Source: Paenibacillus vini
Lineage (GTDB): Bacteria; Bacillota; Bacilli; Paenibacillales; Paenibacillaceae
Direction: 5' to 3'
NCBI RefSeq assembly: GCF_018403325.1
Contig: NZ_BOSL01000011.1
Coordinates: forward strand, 62,001-126,000
Length of the DNA: 64,000 bases
The notes under the pieces were generated by a model. It was not told where the DNA came from. It worked only from the letters and a program-made list of their open reading frames with translations, and searched no databases. Made by a program: the position numbers and the translations under genes. Every line of letters begins with the position of its first letter. Positions within the stretch are counted from its first letter, which is position 1. Positions 33,914 to 42,624 of the stretch are shown here, one piece after another.

Positions 33914-36166
33914 ATGCACAAAGGAAGCATGTTCTATAAAATTTTCATTCCGATTCTTGTCCTAGGGATTGGCCTTGTGGCCAGCTTTGCCAGTTATATC
34001 TATTTTAGTACGGTAAGCTCCGTGAACGAACGGATTGCGGGCAGCAAGCAAAACTTTATATCGCAAACCAAAAATAATTTAGAACAGCAAATCCGAACCA
34101 TCGAATATGCGTTTGACACATACAGTACAACTACCTCGTTTAGCGAGGTCGTAAAGAACCCGATCACGGAGCAGGACTTCATCGCTTATCGGAACGTCAA
34201 CACCCAGCTTAATTACATCGCCACGCTGGGCATGGAGCGGACGAATTATGCATTGATCAGCCTGGAGCAGAGCTGGAAAATTTCGAACGGCAGGTTGTCG
34301 AAGCTGAACGAGGAACAGAGGGAAGAACTGATCCACAGCTATGTGGAAAATAAAGACCAAAGCTTGTTCTGGACCAAAACGGAGACGGGGATCCGTTTCG
34401 TCAACACGCTGCCCGTCTTCTCCAAAAATAAACAAGCGATCGCCTTGTCCGACATTTCGCTGGAATCGCTGGATCAAACGATTGGGACCGGAGACGACAG
34501 CGTCGTGTACATACTGAATCGGCAGGGCGAGTTAATGTATGAGAGCAGGCCGGAGAAATCCGTTCTCAACGATGGACAATTGAAAAAGGCGGCGGCCAGT
34601 ATTACCGAAGAACCCGGGCAAACCGGCGTTCTGTCTCTGCAGAAGGGAAGCGGCGAGTCTTCCCCTTTAAAAATAATCTATGCCAAGTCGGAATATAACA
34701 ATTGGGTTTACTTGACCTTGCTGGATCAAAAAGAAATTTCCGGCGCCCTTAAGCTGGCCAGATTCGGGATTATCACAATGGGGACGGTACTGACATTGTT
34801 GATCGTCATTGTGGCTTACCTGTTCGCCCTTTACTTTACGAGGCCGATCCGGCAAATCAAACGCAGTCTGTCCCTGGATGGCGAGACCGGCTCCAAAAAC
34901 GAGATCGAATCGATCATCCATTCCATCGATACGATATTGACGGAGAAAGAAAGTCTGGAGAACCTGATGGAAGCGGAGAAGCCGCAGCTCGAGACGCAGC
35001 TGATCATGAATCTGTTCCGTAACCGTGTTACCGCGGACGAATTGGCATCAAAGCTGCCTCGACTGGGATATCGGCTGCCGGAACACACTCTTTATGTCAC
35101 GATGCTGATTCAATTGGACAATCTCGGCGAGCGGGAAGCTTCTGATAAGGACGTTTTACTGCTCGCGATCAACAGATTGGTGGAAGAACAGATCCCGCCG
35201 GAGCAGCGTATGCTTCCGATTATTTTGAACGATAAGTCCCAAGCTACCATCCTGATGTTCACGGGCAAGACGGAGCAGGAAATCCGTAAACAACTGTTTG
35301 AACAAGCTACTGCCTTAATGAAGAACGCGAGGGAATATTTGAAAGTGTCCATCAGCGTCGGAATCAGCAAAACGGTTGAAAGCTTGCTGGAGAGCAAAGA
35401 AGCCTGCGAGATGAGCAAACAGGCGTTGCACCACCGTCTCAATCTGGGCAAGGAATCGATCATCTTTTATGAAGACATTTCCGGAGTCGTGTCCGGGCCC
35501 GTGCTGCTTCACTATCCAGTCGAGCTGGAGTCCCAACTCTTCGATGCCATTCGTCTCGGCGATGAAGAACAGGTCAGCCGCACATTGTATTTGCTGCTCG
35601 CCGAAATGATGAAGAAAAATAAATACTCGATGAATTTCGAGGTCGCCCTGGTCCGGTTCGTGAACAATCTGATCCAGCTTGAACAGCTTCTCGGCATCGA
35701 GGTGCTGCTTACGCAGGACAATCACGCCCTTTATCATGTGCTGCTGGACACCCGCAATCCCGAAGAAATCGAACGGATGCTGGTGGATGAAGTGATCTTC
35801 CCGATGGTCAGAAGCATGAAGGACAAAACGAACAAGCAGTTCCGTTGCCTGTCCGAAGAAATTGCCGTAATCGTCAGGTCTGAATACGACCAGGAGTTGA
35901 CATTGGAGCAGATCGCGGACCGGCTGCATTACAATCCGAACTATTTAAGCAATATTTTCAAAAAGGAATATGGGATCACCTTCAGCGACTACCTAATGAA
36001 CTACAGGCTGGACATGGCTCAGAAATGGCTGGTCGAGACGAGCATGACGATTAAAGAAATTGCCGAGCGGCTCCAGTATCATAAACCGCAAAACTTTATC
36101 CGTTCTTTCCGTAAAAGAGAGCACATTACGCCGGGAGAATACCGCAAAGCCAGGAAAGCGAATTAG
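33914..36166 (+). CDS. Membrane-bound AraC-family regulator (YesN/YtdP-like)
   Basis: 750 residues. An N-terminal membrane helix (residues about 10-32) and a second at about 295-318 bracket a Cache-like sensor domain. A cytoplasmic linker follows, then a C-terminal AraC domain with LTLEQIADRLHYNPNYLSNI and MTIKEIAERLQYHKPQNFIR. Known: in Bacillus and Paenibacillus such one-piece membrane regulators sit beside Lpl-type sugar importers and activate them. AAGGAG lies 8 bases before the ATG at 33914. It faces the adjacent permease genes. Inference: senses extracellular pectin oligosaccharides and switches on the importer. Confidence 0.88.
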   Translation: MHKGSMFYKIFIPILVLGIGLVASFASYIYFSTVSSVNERIAGSKQNFISQTKNNLEQQIRTIEYAFDTYSTTTSFSEVVKNPITEQDFIAYRNVNTQLNYIATLGMERTNYALISLEQSWKISNGRLSKLNEEQREELIHSYVENKDQSLFWTKTETGIRFVNTLPVFSKNKQAIALSDISLESLDQTIGTGDDSVVYILNRQGELMYESRPEKSVLNDGQLKKAAASITEEPGQTGVLSLQKGSGESSPLKIIYAKSEYNNWVYLTLLDQKEISGALKLARFGIITMGTVLTLLIVIVAYLFALYFTRPIRQIKRSLSLDGETGSKNEIESIIHSIDTILTEKESLENLMEAEKPQLETQLIMNLFRNRVTADELASKLPRLGYRLPEHTLYVTMLIQLDNLGEREASDKDVLLLAINRLVEEQIPPEQRMLPIILNDKSQATILMFTGKTEQEIRKQLFEQATALMKNAREYLKVSISVGISKTVESLLESKEACEMSKQALHHRLNLGKESIIFYEDISGVVSGPVLLHYPVELESQLFDAIRLGDEEQVSRTLYLLLAEMMKKNKYSMNFEVALVRFVNNLIQLEQLLGIEVLLTQDNHALYHVLLDTRNPEEIERMLVDEVIFPMVRSMKDKTNKQFRCLSEEIAVIVRSEYDQELTLEQIADRLHYNPNYLSNIFKKEYGITFSDYLMNYRLDMAQKWLVETSMTIKEIAERLQYHKPQNFIRSFRKREHITPGEYRKARKAN

Positions 36167-36176
36167 ATACAGAAAA

Positions 36177-36212
36177 GGAGCCTTTCCGCTTGGAGAAAGG
36201 CTTCTTTTGGAA
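36177..36212 (+). terminator. Terminator after the AraC-type gene
   Basis: Arms GAGCCTTTC and GAAAGGCTTC around CGCTTGGA, followed by TTTT; it also lies at the 3' side of the convergent permease gene. Confidence 0.8.
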
Positions 36213-36250
36213 TGTCTACACAGCGGATTATTTCTATTCAAAACTTGTCA

Positions 36251-37135
36251 TTATCCTTTCACCGAGCCGAGCATGGCTCCCTTGACGAAATGGCGCTGAA
36301 CGAAAGGATAAGCGGCTAGCATCGGCAAGGTAGCGATAACGATTACGGCCATCTTAATGGTTTGTGCCGGCGGAATGATATCCACGGAACTGTTATCTCC
36401 CTGCATCCCGCTGGAGACGATGACGATCTGCCGCAGCAGCACCTGAATTGGCCATTTGAGGGAGTCATTGATATACAAAATGGCACTCATGTAGGTGTTC
36501 CAGTACGCGACCCCGTAAAAGAGAGAAATGGTTGCGATCGACGGAAGGGACAGGGGCAGCATGATTTTGAAAAATACTCCGAAATCGGTACATCCGTCTA
36601 TTTTAGCCGATTCTTCCAGAGCGTCGGGCAAGGATTGGAAGAAATTTCGCATAATGATCAGATTAAATGCGTTGATCGCGGTCGGGATAATCATGGACCA
36701 GTAGGAATCGATGAGGTGGACGCTTTTCACTACCAGGAAAGTAGGGATCATTCCGCCACTGAACAGCATCGAAAATACGACGATAAAGTTGATGGAGTTT
36801 CTGCCATAAAGATAACTTCGGGAGAGGCCGTACGCCATTAAGGCAGTCAACGCCATGCTCAGGACAGTTCCTATCAGGGTAACCCCGACGGACACGCCCA
36901 ATCCTTTAAAGATCGTAGGCGTCGAAAGAATGTATTTGTAGGCGTCCAGAGAAAAGGTGGTCGGGAATAAGATGAAACGCTTTTCCACCATTTCCTGGGT
37001 CGAAGCAAAAGAGCTGGCGATGACATTCAAAAATGGCAAGAGACAAGCTAAAGCAATGAGAATCAGCAGGGTGCTGTTGACAACCGTAAAGATGCGATTG
37101 CCGATGGACTGTTTTTTACTTAATGTTTGAGCCAC
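36251..37135 (-). CDS. Carbohydrate ABC transporter permease, LplC/YesQ type
   Basis: A 294-residue inner-membrane permease with six helices and the EAA-loop block DALEESAKIDGCTDFGVFFK. It ends PFVQRHFVKGAMLGSVKG, as LplC proteins do. I start at GTG 37135 because GAGGAGG lies about 8 bases upstream; the frame extends to an ATG at 37165 without a ribosome site. Unusually, it is on the opposite strand to its partner permease and binding protein, which normally form one operon with it. The ATPase is absent; MsmX-type shared ATPases are typical for this group. Confidence 0.9.
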   Translation of the reverse strand: MAQTLSKKQSIGNRIFTVVNSTLLILIALACLLPFLNVIASSFASTQEMVEKRFILFPTTFSLDAYKYILSTPTIFKGLGVSVGVTLIGTVLSMALTALMAYGLSRSYLYGRNSINFIVVFSMLFSGGMIPTFLVVKSVHLIDSYWSMIIPTAINAFNLIIMRNFFQSLPDALEESAKIDGCTDFGVFFKIMLPLSLPSIATISLFYGVAYWNTYMSAILYINDSLKWPIQVLLRQIVIVSSGMQGDNSSVDIIPPAQTIKMAVIVIATLPMLAAYPFVQRHFVKGAMLGSVKG

Positions 37136-37320
37136 TTGTGTATCCTCCTCTTCGTCGATTAACAATACAAGCTAACCATGCGAGGAGGATTCCGTATATA
37201 ATCCCCATTTTAGGTCTTTTCCGGCCGGCGAAAAGTGTTGAACAAACGTGAATGCTCAACAGCTTAGTTCGTAATCACCAGGTTAGGCGAACAAGCGAAA
37301 AAGACTGCTGCAATCGGGTG

Positions 37321-37350
37321 TTGTAATCGCTGTCATCTAATGATTATATA
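37321..37350 (+). promoter_or_regulatory. Promoter of the pectin importer operon with a consensus cre site
   Basis: TTGTAA, an 18-base spacer and TATATA. TGTAATCGCTGTCA at 37322-37335 matches the CcpA cre consensus (TGWAANCGNTNWCA) at every position and covers the -35 end and spacer, so glucose repression by roadblock or occlusion is expected. Confidence 0.75.
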
Positions 37351-37413
37351 CGGAATGCCTCCCATCAAGTACGCTAATGGACGTAAAACGGAACATCCAA
37401 GGAGGTCGCACTA

Positions 37414-38379
37414 GTGAAAGCATCAAGTGTCGCATCGATGGACGTGAGAGTGGAGCCGGAACTTCAACGAAAGGCTTCCCCGATCCTCACCAGCTTAAAA
37501 CGCAACAAGCTTCTATACCTCATGATTTTTCCCGGGCTTCTCTATTTCATTGTATTTAAGTACTTGCCGATGGGAGGATTGGTAATCGCCTTTCAGGATT
37601 ATCAGCCTTACCTGGGGATTACGGGAAGCCCCTGGGTTGGGTTGAAGCATTTTGAACGATTGTTTACGGAGCCTACGTTCTTCATGCTATTGAGGAATAC
37701 GTTGATCCTGTTTGCGATGAACATTGTGTTTTTCTTCCCGTTACCGATTATTTTGGCGCTGATGCTGAATGAGGTGCGGAACAAATGGTTCAAAAGCGCA
37801 GTGCAAACCATCATTTATATCCCGCATTTCATGTCCTGGGTCATTATCGTATCGATCACGTATGTGTTTCTGAATGTGGACGGCGGTGTCATTAATGAAC
37901 TCCTTGCCGTACTCGGCTTCAACAAGATCAGCTTCCTGACCTCTCCGGAGTGGCTGCGGACGATGTATATCGGACAAATCATTTGGAAGGAGCTGGGGTG
38001 GTCGACGATCATTTATTTGGCCGCCATCACGGTCGTGGATACGCAGCTTTACGAAGCGGCGGAAATGGACGGCGCAGGACGATGGAGAAAAACGTGGCAT
38101 ATCACCTTGCCGGCGATTCGCCCCGTCATTATTACGCTGCTGATCCTGAAGATCGGCAGTACGTTGGATCTCGGTTTCGAGCATATGTACCTGTTGCTGA
38201 ATTCCTTGAACCGTGAAGTCGCGGAAATATTCGATACTTACATTTACACCGCCGGTTTGAAGAACGGTCAATTGAGTTTCAGTACGACCGTCGGATTGTT
38301 CAAGGGCGTGGTCGGGTTGATCCTGGTCATGGCTTCCAACAAGTTGGCGAAGAAATTTGGGGAAGACGGCGTGTATTAA
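37414..38379 (+). CDS. Carbohydrate ABC transporter permease, LplB/YesP type
   Basis: 321 residues with a GTG start after AAGGAGGT. It has six membrane helices, an N-terminal FPGLLYFIVFKYLPMGGLVI typical of LplB, and the EAA loop EAAEMDGAGRWRKTWHITLP. Known: LplB and LplC form the channel of an importer for complex sugars or uronide oligosaccharides. It is followed after 40 bases by the binding protein and then the hydrolase genes, likely one long transcript from the cre-controlled promoter. Confidence 0.92.
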   Translation: MKASSVASMDVRVEPELQRKASPILTSLKRNKLLYLMIFPGLLYFIVFKYLPMGGLVIAFQDYQPYLGITGSPWVGLKHFERLFTEPTFFMLLRNTLILFAMNIVFFFPLPIILALMLNEVRNKWFKSAVQTIIYIPHFMSWVIIVSITYVFLNVDGGVINELLAVLGFNKISFLTSPEWLRTMYIGQIIWKELGWSTIIYLAAITVVDTQLYEAAEMDGAGRWRKTWHITLPAIRPVIITLLILKIGSTLDLGFEHMYLLLNSLNREVAEIFDTYIYTAGLKNGQLSFSTTVGLFKGVVGLILVMASNKLAKKFGEDGVY

Positions 38380-38419
38380 ACGCTTAACCAATAAAATTTG
38401 AGAAAAAGGGGTAGGGAAT

Positions 38420-39961
38420 ATGAAATTCAAAATGAAGCAAGTGGGAGTTCTATTGCTCGCGAGTGTCTTCTTGTTGTCGGCTTGCGGCGGAGCGAAAAAC
38501 AACGGCGCTGCTGACGCCAGTAATGCCAAAACGGGAGCCAACGGCGGAAACGCGGCGGTAGACAAACCGGTCAATATCACTTGGATGAATATTTTGCATA
38601 CCGCTTCAACGCCGACGGGAAAGGTCCAATCTCTCATTGAAGAGAAGACGAACACGAAAATCAAGTTTTCCTGGGTACCCGATGCATCCAAGGAGGAGCG
38701 GATCAATACCGCGCTCGCCTCTAACTCTTTGGCCGACATTGTCACCTTGACGATTCTGGACAATTCTTCCGTCCGGAACGCCCTGAAATCGGGCATGTTC
38801 TGGGAGGTCGAGCCTTACCTGGACGAGTTCCCGAACTTGGCCACGATTTCCGAGGACAAGCGGCGGTCCGCTTCGATTGCCGGCAAGCTCTACGGGGTGC
38901 CTTTCCAAAAAGACGTGGCGCGCAACGGCGTCATTATCCGCAAAGACTGGCTAGATAAGCTGGGGCTTCCGGTACCTAAAACAACGGATGAGCTGATGGA
39001 CGTAGCCAAAGCCTTTACCGAGCAGGATCCGGACGGAAACGGAGTAAAGGACACCGTCGGATTCATCGACCGGAATGATTTGATTTACGGGGCATTTAAA
39101 ACGCTGGGCTCCTATTTCGGGACTCCTAACTATTGGCAACATAGCGAAGACGGTAAAATGACGCCCGAGTTTGAGACCGAAGGTTACGTCAAGGCGATGG
39201 ATTTTATGAAGGCCACTTACGATAACGGCTATATTAACAAGGATTTTGCCGTTACAGCGAAGACGGATCAGCAGGAAGGGTTTGCCCAAGGTAAAGCGGG
39301 CATCTATGTCGGTGCCCTGTTTGACGGCAAGAACCTGCTGAATTTGGCCAAGGGTATTCAGGACGACATGGAATTGGTGCTCGTCAACAATATTACATCC
39401 ACCGGCAATGAAAGCGACCGGGCCATCTGGGCCGGAAACAACGGAATCGGCGGGCTGCTGGCTTTTCCTAAATCGGAAGTTAAAGACGAAGCGGAGCTGA
39501 AACAAGTTCTGAAGTTCGTGAATGATTTGATGGACGACGATATTTATGCACTGATGACTTACGGTATCGAGGGCGTTCATTACTCCATCGACGGGGATAT
39601 GGCCGTCACCATTTTGGATAACGATCTGTGGAAACAGGAAGTACAGCCGTTCGCCTCTTCCCGCCCTAAGGAGCCGGGTTACAAAATCCATGATGCGGAT
39701 CCGTTAAAGGTCGAAGCTACCAAGCTGATCCTGGAAAACGAGGAGTTTGCGGTCCTGAATCCGGTTTATTCGCTGGAATCGGAAACTTACACAACGATGG
39801 GCTCGGAGCTTCAGAAGATCATTACGGACGCCACTTACAAGTACATTCTCGGATCCATCGATCTGAACGGCTTCAAGGCGGAGGTCGAGAAATGGAAAAA
39901 GTCCGGCGGCAGCAAAATCATTAGCGAGTACGAAGCCGCGTATAAAGAAGCCAATTCTTAA
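38420..39961 (+). CDS. Extracellular oligosaccharide-binding lipoprotein (LplA type)
   Basis: 513 residues. A lipoprotein signal (VGVLLLASVFLLSACGGAKN) and a Gly/Ala/Asn linker lead to a type-1 binding domain with VNITWMNILHTASTPTGKVQ, DKLGLPVPKTTDELMDVAKA and the calcium-like DPDGNGVKDTVGF loop. Known: such proteins of about 500 residues serve LplB/LplC importers. Inference from its neighbours: it binds galacturonan or rhamnogalacturonan oligosaccharides. AGGGG precedes the ATG. A 120-base spacer then separates it from the GH105 gene. Confidence 0.92.
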   Translation: MKFKMKQVGVLLLASVFLLSACGGAKNNGAADASNAKTGANGGNAAVDKPVNITWMNILHTASTPTGKVQSLIEEKTNTKIKFSWVPDASKEERINTALASNSLADIVTLTILDNSSVRNALKSGMFWEVEPYLDEFPNLATISEDKRRSASIAGKLYGVPFQKDVARNGVIIRKDWLDKLGLPVPKTTDELMDVAKAFTEQDPDGNGVKDTVGFIDRNDLIYGAFKTLGSYFGTPNYWQHSEDGKMTPEFETEGYVKAMDFMKATYDNGYINKDFAVTAKTDQQEGFAQGKAGIYVGALFDGKNLLNLAKGIQDDMELVLVNNITSTGNESDRAIWAGNNGIGGLLAFPKSEVKDEAELKQVLKFVNDLMDDDIYALMTYGIEGVHYSIDGDMAVTILDNDLWKQEVQPFASSRPKEPGYKIHDADPLKVEATKLILENEEFAVLNPVYSLESETYTTMGSELQKIITDATYKYILGSIDLNGFKAEVEKWKKSGGSKIISEYEAAYKEANS

Positions 39962-40082
39962 GTTCGTTTATTAATTCATCTATATAGTCAGATTGTTTAA
40001 GCTTGGACAATTTTTAAGGGGTCCTTTCCATGTATCTGTGGCAAGGACCGTCATTTTTTGACCGGGAGGATGTGCAGATCAG

Positions 40083-41195
40083 ATGAGTTGGGCTACTAAA
40101 ACAGCGGAATCCCTGATGGAGCGGATGCCGAAAATGCATGAGGGCAAAGGATATGCCGGCAAATGGTCATATGATTACGGTGTGGTGTTAAGAGGCTTTA
40201 CGCTGCTCTGGAAGCAGACGGGTGACCGGAAGTATTTTCAGTATATCCGGGACAACATGGATGACTTTATCGGAGAAGACGGTAGCGTAAGAGGATACCG
40301 TAAGGATGAATACAACATCGATCATATCAATAACGGAAAACTGTTGTTCATGCTGTATGAGGAAACCGGTCTGGAGAAATACCGGCAGGCGGCCGATCTG
40401 CTGAGATCGCAGCTGGCAAGTCATCCGCGCACGTCGGAAGGAGCCTTTTGGCACAAGCAAATCTATCCTTATCAAATTTGGCTGGACGGACTTTATATGG
40501 GATCGCCGTTCTATCTGGAATACCTGCTGACTTTTGAAGAGGGAAAAGGACTGGACGATGTAACGAAGCAATTTATCCTGTGCGAAAAACATACGAAGGA
40601 CCCTGAAACCGGGCTGTTATATCATGCCTGGGATGAAAAAAAGATACAACCCTGGTGTGACCCCGCCACCGGATTGTCTCCAAATTTCTGGGGCCGCTCC
40701 CTGGGGTGGTATGTGATGGCTTTGGCGGATGTGCTGGAGCTGCTGCCCAAGGAGCACGGTGATTACACTGAGCTTGTCCGGATATTCAGGGATGTGCTGA
40801 CGGCTTTGAGAAAATATCAGGACGAGGCCAGCGGCGTATGGTATCAGGTTGTAGATATGGGCGGACGCAAAGGCAACTATTTGGAGGCTTCGGCTTCCAG
40901 TATGATCGTGTTTGCCATTGCCAAGGGAATCCGGCTAGGGATTCTGGAAGGGGACGGCTGGCGGGAGACATTGGATTCGGCATTTCAGGGCTTGATCGTT
41001 GAATTCGTATTGGAAACGAAAGAGGGCTGGGTCAATCTGAACAAAAACTGCATGGTGGCAGGCTTAGGCGGAGAGGACCGCCGGGACGGCACCTATGCGT
41101 ATTACATTAGCGAGCCGATCATTACGAATGACTTAAAGGGAGTCGGGGCGTTCCTGCAGGCGTGCGCCGAGGTTGAAGGGTTGCTGGCTCAATAA
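40083..41195 (+). CDS. GH105 unsaturated rhamnogalacturonyl hydrolase (YteR/YesR-like)
   Basis: 370 residues forming an (alpha/alpha)6 barrel. Family motifs are WSYDYGVVLRGFTLLWKQTG, DHINNGKLLFMLYEETG and YQIWLDGLYMGSPFYLEY, whose Asp is the catalytic residue of YteR, plus SPNFWGRSLGWYVMAL. Known: it hydrates and cleaves the unsaturated galacturonyl end left by pectate or rhamnogalacturonan lyases. No signal peptide, so it acts on imported products. GGAGG precedes the ATG. The GH28 gene follows after 52 bases. Confidence 0.92.
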   Translation: MSWATKTAESLMERMPKMHEGKGYAGKWSYDYGVVLRGFTLLWKQTGDRKYFQYIRDNMDDFIGEDGSVRGYRKDEYNIDHINNGKLLFMLYEETGLEKYRQAADLLRSQLASHPRTSEGAFWHKQIYPYQIWLDGLYMGSPFYLEYLLTFEEGKGLDDVTKQFILCEKHTKDPETGLLYHAWDEKKIQPWCDPATGLSPNFWGRSLGWYVMALADVLELLPKEHGDYTELVRIFRDVLTALRKYQDEASGVWYQVVDMGGRKGNYLEASASSMIVFAIAKGIRLGILEGDGWRETLDSAFQGLIVEFVLETKEGWVNLNKNCMVAGLGGEDRRDGTYAYYISEPIITNDLKGVGAFLQACAEVEGLLAQ

Positions 41196-41247
41196 ATGCC
41201 GAAATGCCGCTTGGATTATTAAAGTCGTTGGAACAGGAGGAAGAAGC

Positions 41248-42612
41248 ATGCGAGTATATGACATTACCGATTACGGAGCGGTTGGCGACGGGCAAACCTT
41301 GTCAACAGCGGCTATTCAATCCGCAATCGATGCCGCCGGAGCCGCGGGCGGAGGAACCGTGTTCGTTCCGGCGGGTACGTATGTGACGGGCGCGATCTTT
41401 ATGAAAAGCTATATCGAGCTGAATCTGAGTCCCGGTGCCGTGCTGTCCTTCAGCACGAATCCCGAGCACTATCCGGTCGTTTCCTCCCGCTGGGAGGGCG
41501 TGCTGCAAGAGGTGCACGCGTCGTGTATTTTCGGCCAGGACCTGGAGAATATCGCGATTACGGGAAGCGGCAAGCTCGACGGAAACGGCCAGCCATGGTG
41601 GGATAAGAAGCGGAACGCGCCAGAGGAGCTGGAATATCCCCGGCCGAAGCTGATCAGCTTTGACGGGTGCCGCAGGGTGACGTTGAGAGATCTGAACCTG
41701 GTCAATTCGCCAAGCTGGACCGTGAACCCGATTCGCTGCCAGGACGTCACGATCGACAATTTGTCCATTTGGAACCCTGCCGATTCGCCGAATACGGACG
41801 GCATCGATCCGGAATCATGCCGGAACGTGCGGATCAGCAACTGCCATATCGATGTGGGTGACGACTGCATCGCGATCAAGGCGGGTACCGAGGATACAGC
41901 GGAGCGGATCTCCTGCGAAAATATTACGATCGTGAATTGTACGATGGTTCACGGTCATGGCGGCGTGGTGCTGGGCAGCGAGATGAGCGGGGATATCCGC
42001 AACGTTACGATCACGGGCTGCGTATTTCAGCATACCGACCGCGGCATTCGCCTGAAATCCCGCCGCGGACGCGGGGGAATCGTCGAAGATATCCGCATCA
42101 GCAATATCGTCATGGATGATGTTCTGTGCCCTTTTATCCTGAATCTTTATTATTTCTGCGGTCCGCGCGGCAAAGACAAATACGTTTGGGACAAAAATCC
42201 TTATCCTGTGACGGAGGAGACACCCCGCTTCCGGCGCATCCACTTTGCGAACATTACTGCACGCCGGGTGCATGCGGCCGCGGGTTTCCTATACGGCCTT
42301 GCCGAGCAATACATTTCCGAAATTACGTTCGACCATATCGATATTTCCATGGCGGAGAATGCAATTCCGGGAGTTCCGGCCATGATGACGGGCATCCGCG
42401 AAATGAACAATCGTGGCTTCTTCCTCGGTAACGTAAGGGATATCCGTTTCCACCACGTCACGATCGAGAATCATGAGGGGCCGGCAATTCATGTGGAGAA
42501 TGGAGAGCGGGTCGTCGTGGAACATTGCGAGTCCAGAAATACGAAGCAGGAAGAAATGCTGCTTGAGCAGGTTACTGTTCCGCCGAGTAATCCGAGCGAG
42601 GAAGAGGCTTAG
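41248..42612 (+). CDS. GH28 polygalacturonase-type hydrolase, cytoplasmic
   Basis: 454 residues of right-handed beta-helix. GH28 catalytic motifs in order are SPNTDGIDPESC (Asp), VGDDCIAIKAGTED (two Asp), VHGHGGVVLGSEM (His) and RGIRLKSRRGRGG (RIK-type). Known: it hydrolyses alpha-1,4-galacturonosyl or rhamnogalacturonan links. There is no signal peptide, suggesting an exo-acting enzyme on short imported oligomers. ACAGGAGG lies close to the ATG at 41248; a longer frame from 41173 overlaps the GH105 gene and lacks a site. Confidence 0.93.
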   Translation: MRVYDITDYGAVGDGQTLSTAAIQSAIDAAGAAGGGTVFVPAGTYVTGAIFMKSYIELNLSPGAVLSFSTNPEHYPVVSSRWEGVLQEVHASCIFGQDLENIAITGSGKLDGNGQPWWDKKRNAPEELEYPRPKLISFDGCRRVTLRDLNLVNSPSWTVNPIRCQDVTIDNLSIWNPADSPNTDGIDPESCRNVRISNCHIDVGDDCIAIKAGTEDTAERISCENITIVNCTMVHGHGGVVLGSEMSGDIRNVTITGCVFQHTDRGIRLKSRRGRGGIVEDIRISNIVMDDVLCPFILNLYYFCGPRGKDKYVWDKNPYPVTEETPRFRRIHFANITARRVHAAAGFLYGLAEQYISEITFDHIDISMAENAIPGVPAMMTGIREMNNRGFFLGNVRDIRFHHVTIENHEGPAIHVENGERVVVEHCESRNTKQEEMLLEQVTVPPSNPSEEEA

Positions 42613-42624
42613 AGGAGGCTGATG

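Noticed and set aside
37741-38796. A 351-residue minus-strand frame
   Set aside because: It runs antisense across the LplB gene and into the binding-protein gene; no motif or ribosome site.
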